Notes: generated from the sequence alone by a model not told the origin. Counted from the stretch's first letter, positions 37,478-47,514 are shown. The stretch: 64,000 nt of DNA from DASQPR01 sp963797605 (GCA_963797605.1 CAWCPX010000015.1:59937-123936), one strand, 5' to 3'. Numbers and translations: made by a program.

Positions 37478-38782
37478 ATGCAACGCATCCTGTCGTCCCA
37501 GCTCCACGCCCACATTGGCGAAACCGTCCGCGTCGCGGGCTGGATTCATCGCCGCCGGCTGCTGAAATCGGTCGCGTTCCTGATCCTGCGCGACGCTGGT
37601 GGGCTCACCCAGATCGTCGTCACCGACCCGGCCACCCGTGCACACCTCGAAGCGCTGCCGGAAGAGACCGTGGTGGCGATCACCGGCATCGTGTCCGCTG
37701 TGCCCGAGGCGCCCGGCGGCGTCGAGATCCACGAACCGGCGATCGAAGCGCTCACCGACCCGGCCGAGCCGCCGCCGTTCGACCTCTACCGGCCGGAACT
37801 CAAGGTCACGCTGCCGACGATGCTCGACCACGCACCGGTCGCGCTGCGGCATCCACGGCTCGCGGCCACGCACCGAATCGGGGCCGCCGCGGTGGCCGGT
37901 TTCCGCCGAGCGCTCGACGAACGCGCATTCGTGGAAATCCAGACCCCGAAGATTGTGGGTACGGCTACCGAGAGCGGCGCGAACGTCTTCAAGCTCGACT
38001 ACTTCGGCCGCACCGCCTATCTGGCTCAGTCGCCGCAGTTCTACAAACAGATCATGGTCGGCGTCTTCGAACGGGTCTACGAGGTCGGGCCGGTCTTCCG
38101 CGCCGAACCGAGTGACACCGCCCGCCATCTCGCCTCGTACGTCTCTCTCGACGCCGAACTCGGGTTCGTCGACGACCATCGGGAGGTGATCGCGGCATGT
38201 CAGGCGGCGGTCGGCGGCATGCTGGAGTCCGTCGCGACCCGCGCCGCCGCCGACGTGGCGCTGCTCGGCGTACAGATGCCGTTGCTCCCGGCCGAGGCTC
38301 CCATCGTCCACTTCGCCGACGCGCTCGAGATGATCAGCAAGGACACCGGCGAGGACGTGACCGGCGAGCCCGACCTGGCGCCGGCGCACGAACGTTGGCT
38401 GGGCGAATGGGCACTGCGGGAGCACGCGTCCGACTTCGTGTTCGTCGAGGGATACCCGACGGCGGCACGAGCGTTCTATACGCATCCGGACCCGTACCGT
38501 CCGGGATATTCTCGCGCCTTTGACCTGATCTTCCGTGGGTTGGAACTGGTCAGCGGGGCCCAGCGCCTCCATCGCTACGCGGACTATGTCAGCGTGCTGG
38601 CCGAACGCGGTCAGACCGACCTGACGCCCTACGCCGGTTATCTCGACGCGATGCGGCACGGCATGCCACCGCACGGCGGCTTCGCGTTCGGGCTGGAACG
38701 CTTCCTCGCGCGGCTGCTCGACGTGCCGAACGTGCGCCAGACCGCGTTGTTCCCTCGGGACCTGCACCGCATCACGCCGTAG
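37478..38782 (+). CDS. aspS2: Archaeal-type aspartyl-tRNA synthetase
   Basis: The product (434 residues from ATG 37478, GAGGAGG 8 nt upstream) is a class II AspRS of the compact archaeal type, lacking the bacterial insertion domain. It has an N-terminal OB fold (TVRVAGWIHRR), ESGANVFKLDYFGRTAYLAQ, motif 2 FRAEPSDTARH and motif 3 GGFAFGLERFLARL. The residue after GWI is His24; in archaeal AspRS, Trp here goes with strict tRNA-Asp use and His with charging of both tRNA-Asp and tRNA-Asn. This suggests a non-discriminating enzyme working with GatCAB, inferred. The T-box ahead of it indicates control by uncharged tRNA. Confidence 0.9.
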   Translation: MQRILSSQLHAHIGETVRVAGWIHRRRLLKSVAFLILRDAGGLTQIVVTDPATRAHLEALPEETVVAITGIVSAVPEAPGGVEIHEPAIEALTDPAEPPPFDLYRPELKVTLPTMLDHAPVALRHPRLAATHRIGAAAVAGFRRALDERAFVEIQTPKIVGTATESGANVFKLDYFGRTAYLAQSPQFYKQIMVGVFERVYEVGPVFRAEPSDTARHLASYVSLDAELGFVDDHREVIAACQAAVGGMLESVATRAAADVALLGVQMPLLPAEAPIVHFADALEMISKDTGEDVTGEPDLAPAHERWLGEWALREHASDFVFVEGYPTAARAFYTHPDPYRPGYSRAFDLIFRGLELVSGAQRLHRYADYVSVLAERGQTDLTPYAGYLDAMRHGMPPHGGFAFGLERFLARLLDVPNVRQTALFPRDLHRITP

Positions 38783-38819
38783 GACGCGAGCCCGAATCGG
38801 CGCCGTAAGATCAGCGACC

Positions 38820-39236
38820 ATGAGCGGCCAAGGGCGGATTCTCGCGGTCATCTCGCTCGGCGGGGTGATCGGCGCCGTTGGCCGTTACGGTCTCGGACTG
38901 GTGTTCCCGACACCTACCGGCTTTCCCTGGACGACGTTCGCCATCAACGTGAGCGGATGCCTGCTGATCGGTGTCCTGATGGTGTTCGTCGCGGAGCTGT
39001 GGACCGGGCGGCCGCTCATCCGGCCCTTTCTCGGCACCGGCGTGCTGGGCGGATTCACCACCTTCTCGACGTACGCCGTCGATACCGTTCGGCTGACGAA
39101 CGCCGGAGAAGCAGGGACCGCTATGGCCTACTTTGTAGGTACGTTCATCGTTGCCATCGTCGCGGTGTACCTCGGCAGTTCGGCGACTCGTTGGCTGCTC
39201 GGCAGGCACCGGATGAAAGCAGGGGGGGTTGCATGA
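38820..39236 (+). CDS. crcB: CrcB-family fluoride channel, first subunit
   Basis: A 138-residue, four-TM protein: GGVIGAVGRYGLGLV, PWTTFAINVSGCLLIG, LGTGVLGGFTTFSTYAVDT and YFVGTFIVAIVAVYLG. These are the CrcB/Fluc signatures, including the GxxGGxTTFSTF loop. Fluc channels are dual-topology dimers that expel fluoride. Two crcB genes flanking a DUF190 gene suggest a heterodimer. It starts 37 bp after the AspRS gene; no fluoride riboswitch is visible in that gap. Confidence 0.92.
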   Translation: MSGQGRILAVISLGGVIGAVGRYGLGLVFPTPTGFPWTTFAINVSGCLLIGVLMVFVAELWTGRPLIRPFLGTGVLGGFTTFSTYAVDTVRLTNAGEAGTAMAYFVGTFIVAIVAVYLGSSATRWLLGRHRMKAGGVA

Positions 39237-39574
39237 AGCTGGAAGGCACGGCTACCCGGCTGACGATCTACGTCGGCGAGTTCGACAGGTGGCACCACAA
39301 GCCCCTGTACTCGGAAATCGTCCACCGGGCGCTGGCGGCGGGTCTGGCCGGTGCCAACGTCATGCGCGGCATCGAGGGCTTCGGCGCCTCCTCGCTGATT
39401 CATACCAACCGGATGCTGTCGTTGTCAGAGGACTTGCCGATCGCCATCACCATCGTCGACACCGACGAGAAGATCCGCGCCTTCCTGCCACAGCTCGAGG
39501 AGCTTGTCTCCGAAGGCTTGGTGACCGTCGATCCGGTCGAGGTCGTCCGTTACGTCGGGCGCGCCGCCGAGTGA
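39233..39574 (+). CDS. DUF190 family protein
   Basis: A 113-residue cytoplasmic protein whose ATG overlaps the stop of crcB1 (ATGA). Motifs LTIYVGEFDRWHHKPLY, GLAGANVMRGIEGFG and ITIVDTDEKI identify DUF190, a PII-like fold often encoded with crcB. A regulatory link to fluoride export is plausible from this repeated neighbourhood but not proven. Confidence 0.92.
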   Translation: MKLEGTATRLTIYVGEFDRWHHKPLYSEIVHRALAAGLAGANVMRGIEGFGASSLIHTNRMLSLSEDLPIAITIVDTDEKIRAFLPQLEELVSEGLVTVDPVEVVRYVGRAAE

Positions 39575-39945
39575 CCGTGTTCCTGGTCGCGATCGGCGCC
39601 GCGATCGGTGCGCCGCTTCGTTATCTGACCGATCGCACCCTGCAACGCCGGCACGACTCGGTTTTCCCGTGGGGCACCTTCGCGGTTAACGTCGCCGGCT
39701 CGCTGCTGCTGGGATTTCTGATCGGCGGCGCCCGGGCGGATGGCGTTTCCGCACAGGTCACCGCCCTCCTCGGTACGGGCTTCTGCGGCGCTCTGACGAC
39801 CTATTCGACGTTCGGATTCGAAACGGTACGGCTCGTGCAGGAGCGGTCGCATTTCTATGCCGCGGCGAACGCCGTCGCGAGCCTGGTCACCGGCCTGGGC
39901 GCCGCGTTCGTCGGATTCGCGGTCGCTCAAGCCATTTGGAGCTGA
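39571..39945 (+). CDS. crcB: CrcB-family fluoride channel, second subunit
   Basis: A 124-residue protein starting at GTG 39571, which overlaps the DUF190 stop (GTGA). Four TM segments with AIGAPLRYLTDRT, PWGTFAVNVAGSLLLGFL and LGTGFCGALTTYSTFGFET match CrcB. With crcB1 it probably forms a heterodimeric fluoride channel; the three genes are translationally coupled. Confidence 0.92.
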   Translation: MTVFLVAIGAAIGAPLRYLTDRTLQRRHDSVFPWGTFAVNVAGSLLLGFLIGGARADGVSAQVTALLGTGFCGALTTYSTFGFETVRLVQERSHFYAAANAVASLVTGLGAAFVGFAVAQAIWS

Positions 39946-40087
39946 CGGGCAATTCTGGCGGCGTTGCCGTACCAGACACCGAAGGTTTGTCGATTTGGCC
40001 CTTATCACCATGCCCGACCGGGTGCTAACGTCGGCGGATTTCATCGCGACCTAGGCGATGACCGACATATCAACGAAGGACTGATCC

Positions 40088-40573
40088 ATGGCAATCCGTC
40101 GCGCCAAACAAAAAGAACAGGTCATCGCGAAGCTGTCGCAGAGCGCCCCGCCCGGGGAGACGTTCATCGCCTGCGTGCACGTGGAGACCGGCCCGAGCCC
40201 GTGGCTTGGTGCCCTGCTCGACGAGATCCCGATCGTTGGCCTCGTGGTCGCCCTGACGCGGAAGTTCTACTTCCTGACGCTGACGAACACGTCGATCGTC
40301 GTCAACACCGCGAACCGGTTCTCGAACCGCCCCGGCGACGTCGTGTACGCGTTCCCCCGCGACGCCTTCCCGGTCTCCCAGGTCAAGCGCGCGGCCGTGT
40401 GGAGCTCGATGTACGTGCTGTTCCCCGGCGGCGCCAAGCCGACCCGCCTGAACATCCACCGCTACTGGCGTAACGAGCTCGACCAGCTTCTGGCCGCGCT
40501 CCCGCAGGCCCCGGCCGTCCAGATCCCTGCCCAGCCCGGCGTGCCGCAGCCGCAGGTCGTCGACCCGGCCTGA
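40088..40573 (+). CDS. Conserved hypothetical protein
   Basis: A 161-residue protein with RBS GAAGGAC. It begins MAIRRAKQKEQVIAKLSQSA, has a central hydrophobic-aromatic beta-rich part (IPIVGLVVALTRKFYFLTLT, NTSIVVNTANRFSN) and a Pro/Gln/Val-rich tail. It may be a PH-like domain protein, judged only from the pattern. No function can be assigned. It is followed 96 bp later by the spermidine-synthase-like gene. Confidence 0.7.
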   Translation: MAIRRAKQKEQVIAKLSQSAPPGETFIACVHVETGPSPWLGALLDEIPIVGLVVALTRKFYFLTLTNTSIVVNTANRFSNRPGDVVYAFPRDAFPVSQVKRAAVWSSMYVLFPGGAKPTRLNIHRYWRNELDQLLAALPQAPAVQIPAQPGVPQPQVVDPA

Positions 40574-40669
40574 CGTCCTCCGATGCCCGGGGCCATCGCG
40601 GTCCCGGGCATCCGTGCGTCTGCCCGGTCCGGCCCAGACCGGCTGTGACGAAGGACTAGCGTTGCTGGC

Positions 40670-41531
40670 ATGACCGTGTCGGATCGCTTCCGTGTCGCCC
40701 GATCCGAGCCCATCGAGTTCGGCACCGCCGATCTGGTGCCCGATCCGAAACGGCCCCGAGGCTGGATGTTGCTCGTCGACGACGTGGCCCAGTCGTACGT
40801 AGACCTCGACGACCCGACCCACCTCGAATTCGAGTACGTCCGTCGCGTCGCCTCGATCATCGACGCCGCCGCGAAGCCCGGAAAGCCGATCCGCGCGCTG
40901 CACCTCGGCGGCGGAGCGATGTCGATAGCCCGCTATATCGTCGCGACCCGTCCCGGCTCGAAGCAGCTCGTCATCGAACGTGACTCGGCGCTCGCCCTCC
41001 TCGTGCACCAAACCCTGCCACTCCCGGCCGACTCCGGCGTCGAGATCCAGATCGCCGACGCGCGGACGGCCATCGAGTCCGCCCGGGGAAACACGTACGA
41101 CCTGGTGATCCTCGACGCGTACGAGGGTGCCGCGATGCCGACACGAGCTGACGAGCATCGAGTTCGTGGCGCAGGTGGCCCGGGTGCTCCGCAAGACCGG
41201 CACGTACGTGGTCAACATCACCGACCTGCCGGTGCTCGCGTTCAGCCGGGTGCAGGCGGCCACCGTCCGGGGCGCGTTTCCCGATCTGTGCATCATCGCC
41301 GAGTCGGGCATGCTCCGCGGCCGCCGGTTCGGCAACGTCGTGCTGGCCGCGGCGCATTCGTCCGGCGTCCTTCGACCCGACGCGCTGGCCCGCCTCCGCC
41401 CCGGCGAGACGATCCCGATTCGGGTGATCCACGGCGACGCGGTGGGCGAGTTCATCGCCGGCGCGCACCCGGTGACAGAGACACAACCCGGACATTTAAC
41501 CGGCGCGCCATTCGACCCGAGCAAGAGTTGA
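40670..41531 (+). CDS. Spermidine synthase-like methyltransferase-fold protein; one frameshift
   Basis: One extra C near 41144 splits the gene; restored it encodes about 286 residues. The fold is the spermidine-synthase Rossmann type: ALHLGGGAMSIARYI (glycine loop), LVIERDSALALLV, IQIADARTAIES and YDLVILDAYEG, then IEFVAQVARVLRKTGTYVVNI. In actinobacteria such proteins are common, and true polyamine synthesis is often doubtful because key substrate residues vary. A fused-domain partner is not present. Confidence 0.8.
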
Positions 41532-41608
41532 GTCGTGCCGACGTAAGATTCACCCTGAGTGCCGGAGTGCCACGGAGCCTGCGGCGGCACGACGAAGGGT
41601 CACACGTA

Positions 41609-42740
41609 ATGCGGAAGAAAAAGACATTGCTCGCGCTCGCCGCCGTGGTCGGGGGCCTCGCGTGGGCGGCCAAGGATATTCCGGCCGCCTACGGTTCCCA
41701 GCCAAAGGGCAGGCGGGCCGAGCGTGTGCGCCAGTCGCCACAGTTCCGTGACGGCGCGTTCCACAACCCGAATCACACGCCGACGATCGTGGCGCCCGAA
41801 GACGAACGGCACCGCGTCCGGGAGTTCTTCTTCGGCGGCGAGATCCGGCACCCGCATAGCCCGATCCCGCTGGTCCGCCGACGGCTTCGCGGCCACCGCG
41901 GCGCCGGGCAGCCTGCACATCACGTGGTACGGCCACGCCTCCTCGCTGGTCGAGATCGACGGCAGCCGGGTGCTGCATCGACCCGATCTGGAGCGACCGC
42001 TGCTCGCCGTCGCGCCTCGCCGGCCCGCGGCGCCTGCACCAGCCGCCGATCGCGCTCGAGGAGTTGCCCCGCTCGACGCCGATCGTGATCTCGCACGACC
42101 ACTACGACCACCTCGACATGAAGACGATCCTCGAGCTGGTCCGGCTCCACGACGCCCCGTTCATCGTGCCGATCGGTGTCGGCGCGCACCTGGAGCGCTG
42201 GAAGGTGCCGGCCGACCGCATCGTCGAGCTCGACTGGGATGAGCAGCACCGACGGTCGGCGACCTCACTCTGACCGTCGACGCCGGCGCAGCACTTCTCC
42301 GGCCGCACGATGACCAAGCGCAACTACACGCTCTGGAGCTCGTGGGTGGTCGCCGGGCCGACGCGCAAGGTCTTCTACAGCGGCGACACCGGCTACTTCG
42401 CCGGCTTCGAACGCATCGGCGCGCGAGTACGGCCCGTTCGACGCGACGCTCGATCCAGATCGGCGCGTACGACACCGCGTGGCCGGACATCCACATGACG
42501 CCCGGAGGAGGGCATCGCCGCCCACGTCGACGTGCAGGGTGGCCAGGCCGATCACGGCGTGATGATCCCGGTGCACTGGGGCACGTTCACGCTGGCGTTC
42601 CACCCGTGGGGCGAGCCGGTCGACCGGGTCTGGCGTGAGGCGAAGGACCGGGGCGTGACGCTCGCGGTGCCGCGGCCGGGCGAGCCATCGACGTCGACGA
42701 TCCGCCGTCGGTCGACGGCTGGTGGCAGGCCATCTCGTAG
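41609..42740 (+). CDS. MBL-fold metallo-hydrolase (NAPE-PLD-like); many frameshifts
   Basis: The pieces in different frames line up as one protein: MRKKKTLLALAAVVGGLAWA (membrane anchor), FRDGAFHNPNHTPT, LHITWYGHASSLVEIDG, TPIVISHDHYDHLDMKTI with the HxHxDH metal motif, IVELDWDE, FSGRTMTKRNYTLWSSWVVA, KVFYSGDTGYFAGF, and DHGVMIPVHWGTFTLAFHPW. This is the family of N-acyl-phosphatidylethanolamine-hydrolysing phospholipase D-like lactamase-fold enzymes. At least six frame changes occur within 1.1 kb, so the region is poorly determined. It ends just before the convergent CapA gene. Confidence 0.7.
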
Positions 42741-42746
42741 CTGCCG

Positions 42747-43968
42747 TTACTGACCGGCGCCGCAGCGACCATCAGACCGTCCTTGGCGCCGCCCATCGAT
42801 TTGACCGTCTTCGCTGTGCGGTTCCACGAGGCCTGGTAGAGCGCCTTCTTGGCCGCGCTCAGGCCCGGCTTCGCCGAGCGCTCGCCGGAAGATCGATGAG
42901 CCGCTGCGGGATGCGCCAGATCCATCGTACGTCGGGATCGCCTCGGCCTTCGTGACCACGAAGTGATGCGGCGGCTGCTCGGTGAACGTGAACTCTCGGC
43001 ATGACGCCGTCCATCGTCGGGCTTGCTGAACGCTGCGTAGCGATCTGGTTGCCCATGCCGTACACGACCCACTTGCCGTTGATCTGCTGGAACGGCTGCA
43101 CCACGTGGGCGTGGCATCCGAGGATCAGGTCGACGTCGGGCGAGGCGAGCAGCGCTTTGGCGACCGGCTAGCTGCTGCGCGTTCGGCGCCTTCTGGTACT
43201 CGGTGCCGAAGTGCAGGCTCACGATCACCACGTCAGCGCCGGCTCGCCTTGGCGTCGCATGCGCGGCGGCGAGGATGTCCGGGACATCGATCAGGTTCGC
43301 CAGCCACGGCTTTGCCGGCGGGCGGATCAAACCGTTGAAGCCGAACGCGTACGAGAGTTGGGCGACCGTGACGCCGTTCGCGGTGAGCATGTCCGGTGTC
43401 GCCGCCTCGGCGGCCGAGCCGCGCGGTGCCGGCGTGCTTGACGCCGGCCGCGTCGAGCGCGTTGAGCGTACGGTCGATACCGGCCTCACCACCGTCGAGC
43501 GAGTGGTTCGACGCGGTCGAGCAGGAGTCGTAGCCGACATCGTGCAGCGTCTTCGCGATCGCGGGCGGCACCTCGAAGATCGGGTAGCCCGTGTGAGGGC
43601 CCACCGGACTTCGCCGTAGCGGCGTCTCCATGTGACAGATCGCGAGATCGCGGCCTTGAATGCGCGGCTCGGCCGAGGCGAAGATCGGATCGAAGTCGAA
43701 GCCGGTCTGATGGTTGGCGTACGCGTCGCGCGCGGCCCTGCGCCCAGAGACCGGATGCAGCAGCACGTCGCCCGCGCCGAGCACAGTGAACTGCCTGGGC
43801 ACGAACGCCGCTGTTGGGGTGCGCGGCCGTTGGTGGCCACCGCGACGACGCGCCGCCGGCGGCTGCTCGCGCGAGACTGGCGGCGACACCGGCCCCGGTC
43901 GACGAGGCGGCAAAACCGACGGCGGTCTTCGCATAAGAGAATGATGCCGAGATCGTCCCCCAGAACAT
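42747..43968 (-). CDS. CapA-family poly-gamma-glutamate-type protein; several frameshifts
   Basis: Pieces in several frames make a CapA/PgsA metallophosphatase-like protein: FTVLGAGDVLLHP, FDFDPIFASAEPRIQGRDLA, CHMETPL, GYDSCSTASNHSLDGGEAGI, TPDMLTANGVTVAQLSYAFG, GADVVIVSLHFGTEYQKAPN and VVQPFQQINGKWVVYGMGNQ. The motifs are in the usual order. CapA proteins act at the cell surface, though biochemical roles outside poly-gamma-glutamate synthesis are unclear. Both ends are uncertain because of the indels. Confidence 0.7.
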
Positions 43969-44010
43969 ATCGCGACGCGTTGCACATGATTCCGCCGAAT
44001 TCGATGCGGG

Positions 44011-44906
44011 TTAGCGAGACCGAGGCTCCGTTCGGCGCGAGCCCGGCCACGCACGCTGGCAGCAACAGCGTGCTGCGCCGGCGCGGCACGACGGCCCGCC
44101 GCCGGAACACCTCGTAGTCGCTGCTCTCGATCTCGTCGAGGATCCCTGAGTACAGCCCGTACGCTGCGCCATGCAGATCTGTGAGGACGGGTTCGAGCAT
44201 ACGCGATGCCGGGTGACGCGGCACGGTAATGGGCTCGGGCCCGACTCGATCTCGAACGCGATCAGCTCCTGACGCGGGCGTGGCGACCGGCAGCGGCCGC
44301 GCCGGCGAGGTTCTCCGGGTCACGCCGTACGCGCTCGAGACTCGGCCTGGGCAGGTAGACCCGGCCGCGTCGGAGGTCTTCGGCGACGTCGCGGATGAAG
44401 TTCGTCAGCTGGAACGCGCGCCCGAGTTCGCGGGCCGGCTCCAGCGCCGGCGCCCGGGTCGGCGGCTGCCCAGCACCGGCAGCATCATCGCGCCGATCAC
44501 GGCCGCCGAACCTTCCATGTAGTCGAGCAGATCGGCGTAGGTCGCGTAGGCGGTGACCGTCAGGTCCATCCCCATCGAGCGCAGGAACAGCGCGAAGTCG
44601 GCCCGGTCGAGCTGGAAGACCTCGATGGTGTGCAGGACGGCCGGCAGGACCGGATCGTCGACGGGGCGCCGGCCAGCCCGTCGGTGAACGTGGCGGCCCA
44701 CGACGTCCAGCGCCGCTCGCGCTCGTCGGTGTCGGTGCCGTCGAACCGGTCGACGATCTCGTCGGCGTACCGGGCGAATCCGTAGAGGGCGTGCACATGC
44801 CGGCGCTTCCACGACGGGCAGCAGCCGGGTCGCGAGATAGTAGCTCCGGCCGTGCCGCCGGTGCAGGTCCCGGCAGCGCTCGTACGACGTCGGCGAGGCT
44901 CTCCAC
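44011..44906 (-). CDS. crtB: Phytoene/squalene synthase; several frameshifts
   Basis: Joined pieces give SYERCRDLHRRHGRSYYLAT, RRHVHALYGFARYADEIVDR, LRSMGMDLTVTAYATYADLL, DYMEGSAAVIGAMMLPVLGS, AFQLTNFIRDVAEDLRRGRV and YSGILDEIESSDYEVFRRRA, the pattern of trans-isoprenyl diphosphate synthases joining two GGPP to phytoene. Both aspartate-rich segments (YADEIVD and RDVAED) are seen. GTG 44906 and the stop near 44011 are the best ends, but at least four frame changes make them approximate. Divergent crtI starts 190 bp away, so phytoene synthase rather than squalene synthase is preferred. Confidence 0.8.
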
Positions 44907-45096
44907 GCCGTAAATCTTCGCCGACCCGCGAGTGCCTCGATCGCCGGGCGCCGACGTGCAACGGCATCCGACAGCGTCCAACGGGACAGATATCCGACAT
45001 TTCAGGCGCGCCGGGCACGGCTGGGCTCGCCGCGCCACGCGCGACAGGCATGATTGGCAGGGGCTCGGCGAGCGGCCAGGCGAAAGGGGAGTCGCA

Positions 45097-46590
45097 GTGC
45101 GGACGGTCACCGGGCCGACCGATCGGGTCGTCATCGTCGGCGCCGGGCTGGGCGGCCTCGCCTGCGCGCTGCACCTGGCCGCGACCGGCCGCGAGGTCAC
45201 CGTCCTGGAGCGGGAGTCGGTCCCGGGCGGCCGCGCCGGGCGGCTGTCGATCGGCGGCTACGAGTTCGACACCGGCCCGACCGTGCTGACCATGCCGGAT
45301 CTGCTCGCAGAGGCGCTCGCCGCGGTCGGCGAGGAGCATGGCCGACTGGCTCGACCTGATCCGGCTCGACCCGGCCTACCGGGCGCACTTCCCCGACGGC
45401 TCGACCCTCGACGTCATCGCCGACACCGCCCGGATGGCCGGCGAGATCTCCCGGGTCTGCGGCCCGCGCGAGGCCGACGGCTACCTGCGCTTCGTCGACT
45501 TCGCCGCGCGGCTGTGGCACCTGCAGCGGGACGACTTCATCGACCGCAACATGGACCGCCCCGCGACCTGCTCACCGGAAACCTGCTCCGGCTGCTCGGC
45601 ACCGGCGGCTTCCGCCGGCTCGACACCAAGATCGCACAGTTCTTCGCGGATCCCGCGCACCCGGCGGGTCTTCTCGCTTCCAGTCCATGTACGCCGGGGT
45701 CGCGCCGCACCAGGCGCTCGCGATCTACGCGGTCATCGCCTACCTCGACTCGGTCGCCGGGCGTCTACTTCCCGCGCGGCGGCATCCACGCGGTGCCGCT
45801 GGCGCTCGCCGGCGCCGCCGAGAAGCACGGCGTCACGCTTCCGGTACGACACGACGGTCACCGGCGTCGAGGTGCGCGGCCGGCCGGGCCACCGCGGTGC
45901 ACCACCGCCGACCGGCGAGCGGATCCCGGCCGACGTCGTCGTGCTCAACCCGGACCTGCCGGTGGCCTACCGCGACCTGCTGCCGAAGACGCCCGCGCCG
46001 GGTGCAGCCGGCTGCGCCACTCGCCGTCCGCCGTGGTGCTGCACGTCGGCTCCAACCAGCGGTACTCGAAGATCGCGCACCACAACATCCACTTCGGCTC
46101 GGCGTGGCGCGGCACCTTCGACGAGGTCATCCGGCCGCGGCGAGCTGATGACGCGACCCGTCGCTGCTGGTCACGAACCCGACGCGGACCGACCCGACGC
46201 TGGCCCCGACCGGCCGGGAGATCTACTACGTGCTCGCACCCGCGCCGAACCTGCGCCGTCGGCGACCTGCGCTGGCGCGACGGCCTGGCCCGCGCTACGC
46301 GGGCGAACTCGTCGCGACCCTGGAGGCCCGCGGCTACTACGACTTCGGCGCCGGCATCGACCTCTCGCACGTCGTGACGCCGGCCGACTGGGCCGACGTC
46401 CGGGCTCGCCGCCGGCACACCGTTCGCGAGCGCGCACACGTTCTGGCAGACCGGGCCGTTCCGGCCTGGCAACCTGCATCCCGGCCTGTCTAATGTGGTG
46501 TTCGTCGGATCTGGAACGCAGCCGGGCGTCGGCGTGCCAATGGTGTTGATTTCCGGCAAGCTGGCGGCCCAGCGGATCACCGGACGGTGA
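45097..46590 (+). CDS. crtI: Phytoene desaturase; many frameshifts
   Basis: Pieces in three frames assemble to a full-length CrtI of about 495 residues: VVIVGAGLGGLACALHLAAT (FAD-binding Rossmann motif), VPGGRAGRLSIGGYEFDTGP, FPDGSTLDVIADTARMAGEI, QSMYAGVAPHQALAIYAVIA, GVYFPRGGIHAVPLALAGAA, VVLNPDLPVAYRDLLPKTPA and GLSNVVFVGSGTQPGVGVPM. The product desaturates phytoene toward lycopene. GTG 45097 has AAAGGGGA upstream. About ten indels occur within 1.5 kb. With divergent crtB and following idi it forms a small carotenoid locus; no cyclase is seen. Confidence 0.85.
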
Positions 46591-46593
46591 TCC

Positions 46594-47122
46594 ATGAACG
46601 TCCGCGAAGCGCACCTCGTCGAACTCGTCGACGAGAACGGGCCGCCGATCGGCAGCGCCACCGTCGACGCCGCGCACACGTCGCCGGGCCAGCTGCACCG
46701 GGCGTTCTCGGTGATCCTCGTCGACCCCGACGGCCGCATCCTGCTGCAGCAACGTGCCGCGGTGAAGACCCGGTTCGCCGGCGCGCTGGGCCAACGCGTG
46801 CTGCGGTCACCCCGGCCCGGGCGTGCCGGTCGCTGAGGCCGCCGTCGCGCGCCTGGACGAGGAGCTCGGCTCACCGCCAGTGCCGCTGACCGAGCTGGGG
46901 GTGTACGCGTACCGCGCCGCCGACCTCGCGACCGGCCGTGTCGAGCATGAGTTCGACCACGTCTTGATCGGCTCGGTCGCCACGGATCATCCGCTGGACC
47001 CCGACCCCGCTGAGGTCTCCGACGTGCGATGGATCACACGGCGCGACCTGCTCCGGGCCCTGAGCGCCGATCCGGACGCGTTCGCGCCCTGGTTGGCCGG
47101 CGTCGTCGCGCTGGTTCCGTAG
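46594..47122 (+). CDS. idi: Isopentenyl-diphosphate delta-isomerase (type I); frameshift
   Basis: The frame from ATG 46594 (MNVREAHLVELVDENGPPIG) gives AAHTSPGQLHRAFSVILVDP and ILLQQRAAVKTRFAG, then breaks near 46790. The expected CCGHPGP motif is readable in a third frame at 46797-46820, and the C-terminus resumes with VPVAEAAVARLDEELG, EHEFDHVLIGSV and VSDVRWITRRDLL. This is type I IPP isomerase, a Nudix-fold enzyme interconverting IPP and DMAPP for the carotenoid precursors. It begins 3 bp after crtI, consistent with an operon. Confidence 0.85.
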
Positions 47123-47294
47123 CTCGTGGCGGCGCTTCCGCAGCGGCACTGCCTGCGATTTCGCCCCGGCCGCGTGGCAGTTTGGTCGGGGCGTCGCCTA
47201 TCGCGTATGCTGTGCAAGCCTCCGGCGGGGCCGGATGAGAGCTGCAAGTGCCCTACAACCGCCTCAGTCGCACGTGTGCGATGATGGCGGAGCT

Positions 47295-47367
47295 GCCCTC
47301 ATCGTCTAGAGGCCTAGGACGCCGCCCTTTCAAGGCGGTAGCACGGGTTCGAATCCCGTTGGGGGCA
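47295..47367 (+). tRNA. tRNA-Glu (anticodon TTC)
   Basis: Acceptor GCCCTCA/TGGGGGC, D-arm with TCTAGAGGCCTAGGA, anticodon loop CTTTCAA in a GCCGC/GCGGT-type stem, and T-arm ACGGGTTCGAATCCCGT fold completely. No CCA is encoded. It is the first of three clustered tRNAs. Confidence 0.97.
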
Positions 47368-47414
47368 CGGCAAGTCACGTTGTAAGCTGACGCGGCTGGT
47401 TAAGATTCACGCAA

Positions 47415-47488
47415 GGTCCTGTGGAGCAGTTGGAGTGCTCGCCGCCCTGTCAAGGCGGAGGTCGCGGGTTCAAGTCCCGTCAGGACCG
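47415..47488 (+). tRNA. tRNA-Asp (anticodon GTC)
   Basis: Acceptor GGTCCTG/CAGGACC, discriminator G, anticodon loop CTGTCAA with anticodon GTC, and T-arm GCGGGTTCAAGTCCCGT. The discriminator G agrees with the C in the T-box bulge ahead of the archaeal-type AspRS. Confidence 0.97.
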
Positions 47489-47514
47489 CTTTTCGAGTAA
47501 GTTCGTAAGAGCAG

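Noticed and set aside
38783..38819. Fluoride riboswitch ahead of crcB
   Set aside because: The 37-bp gap is too short and lacks the conserved motif.
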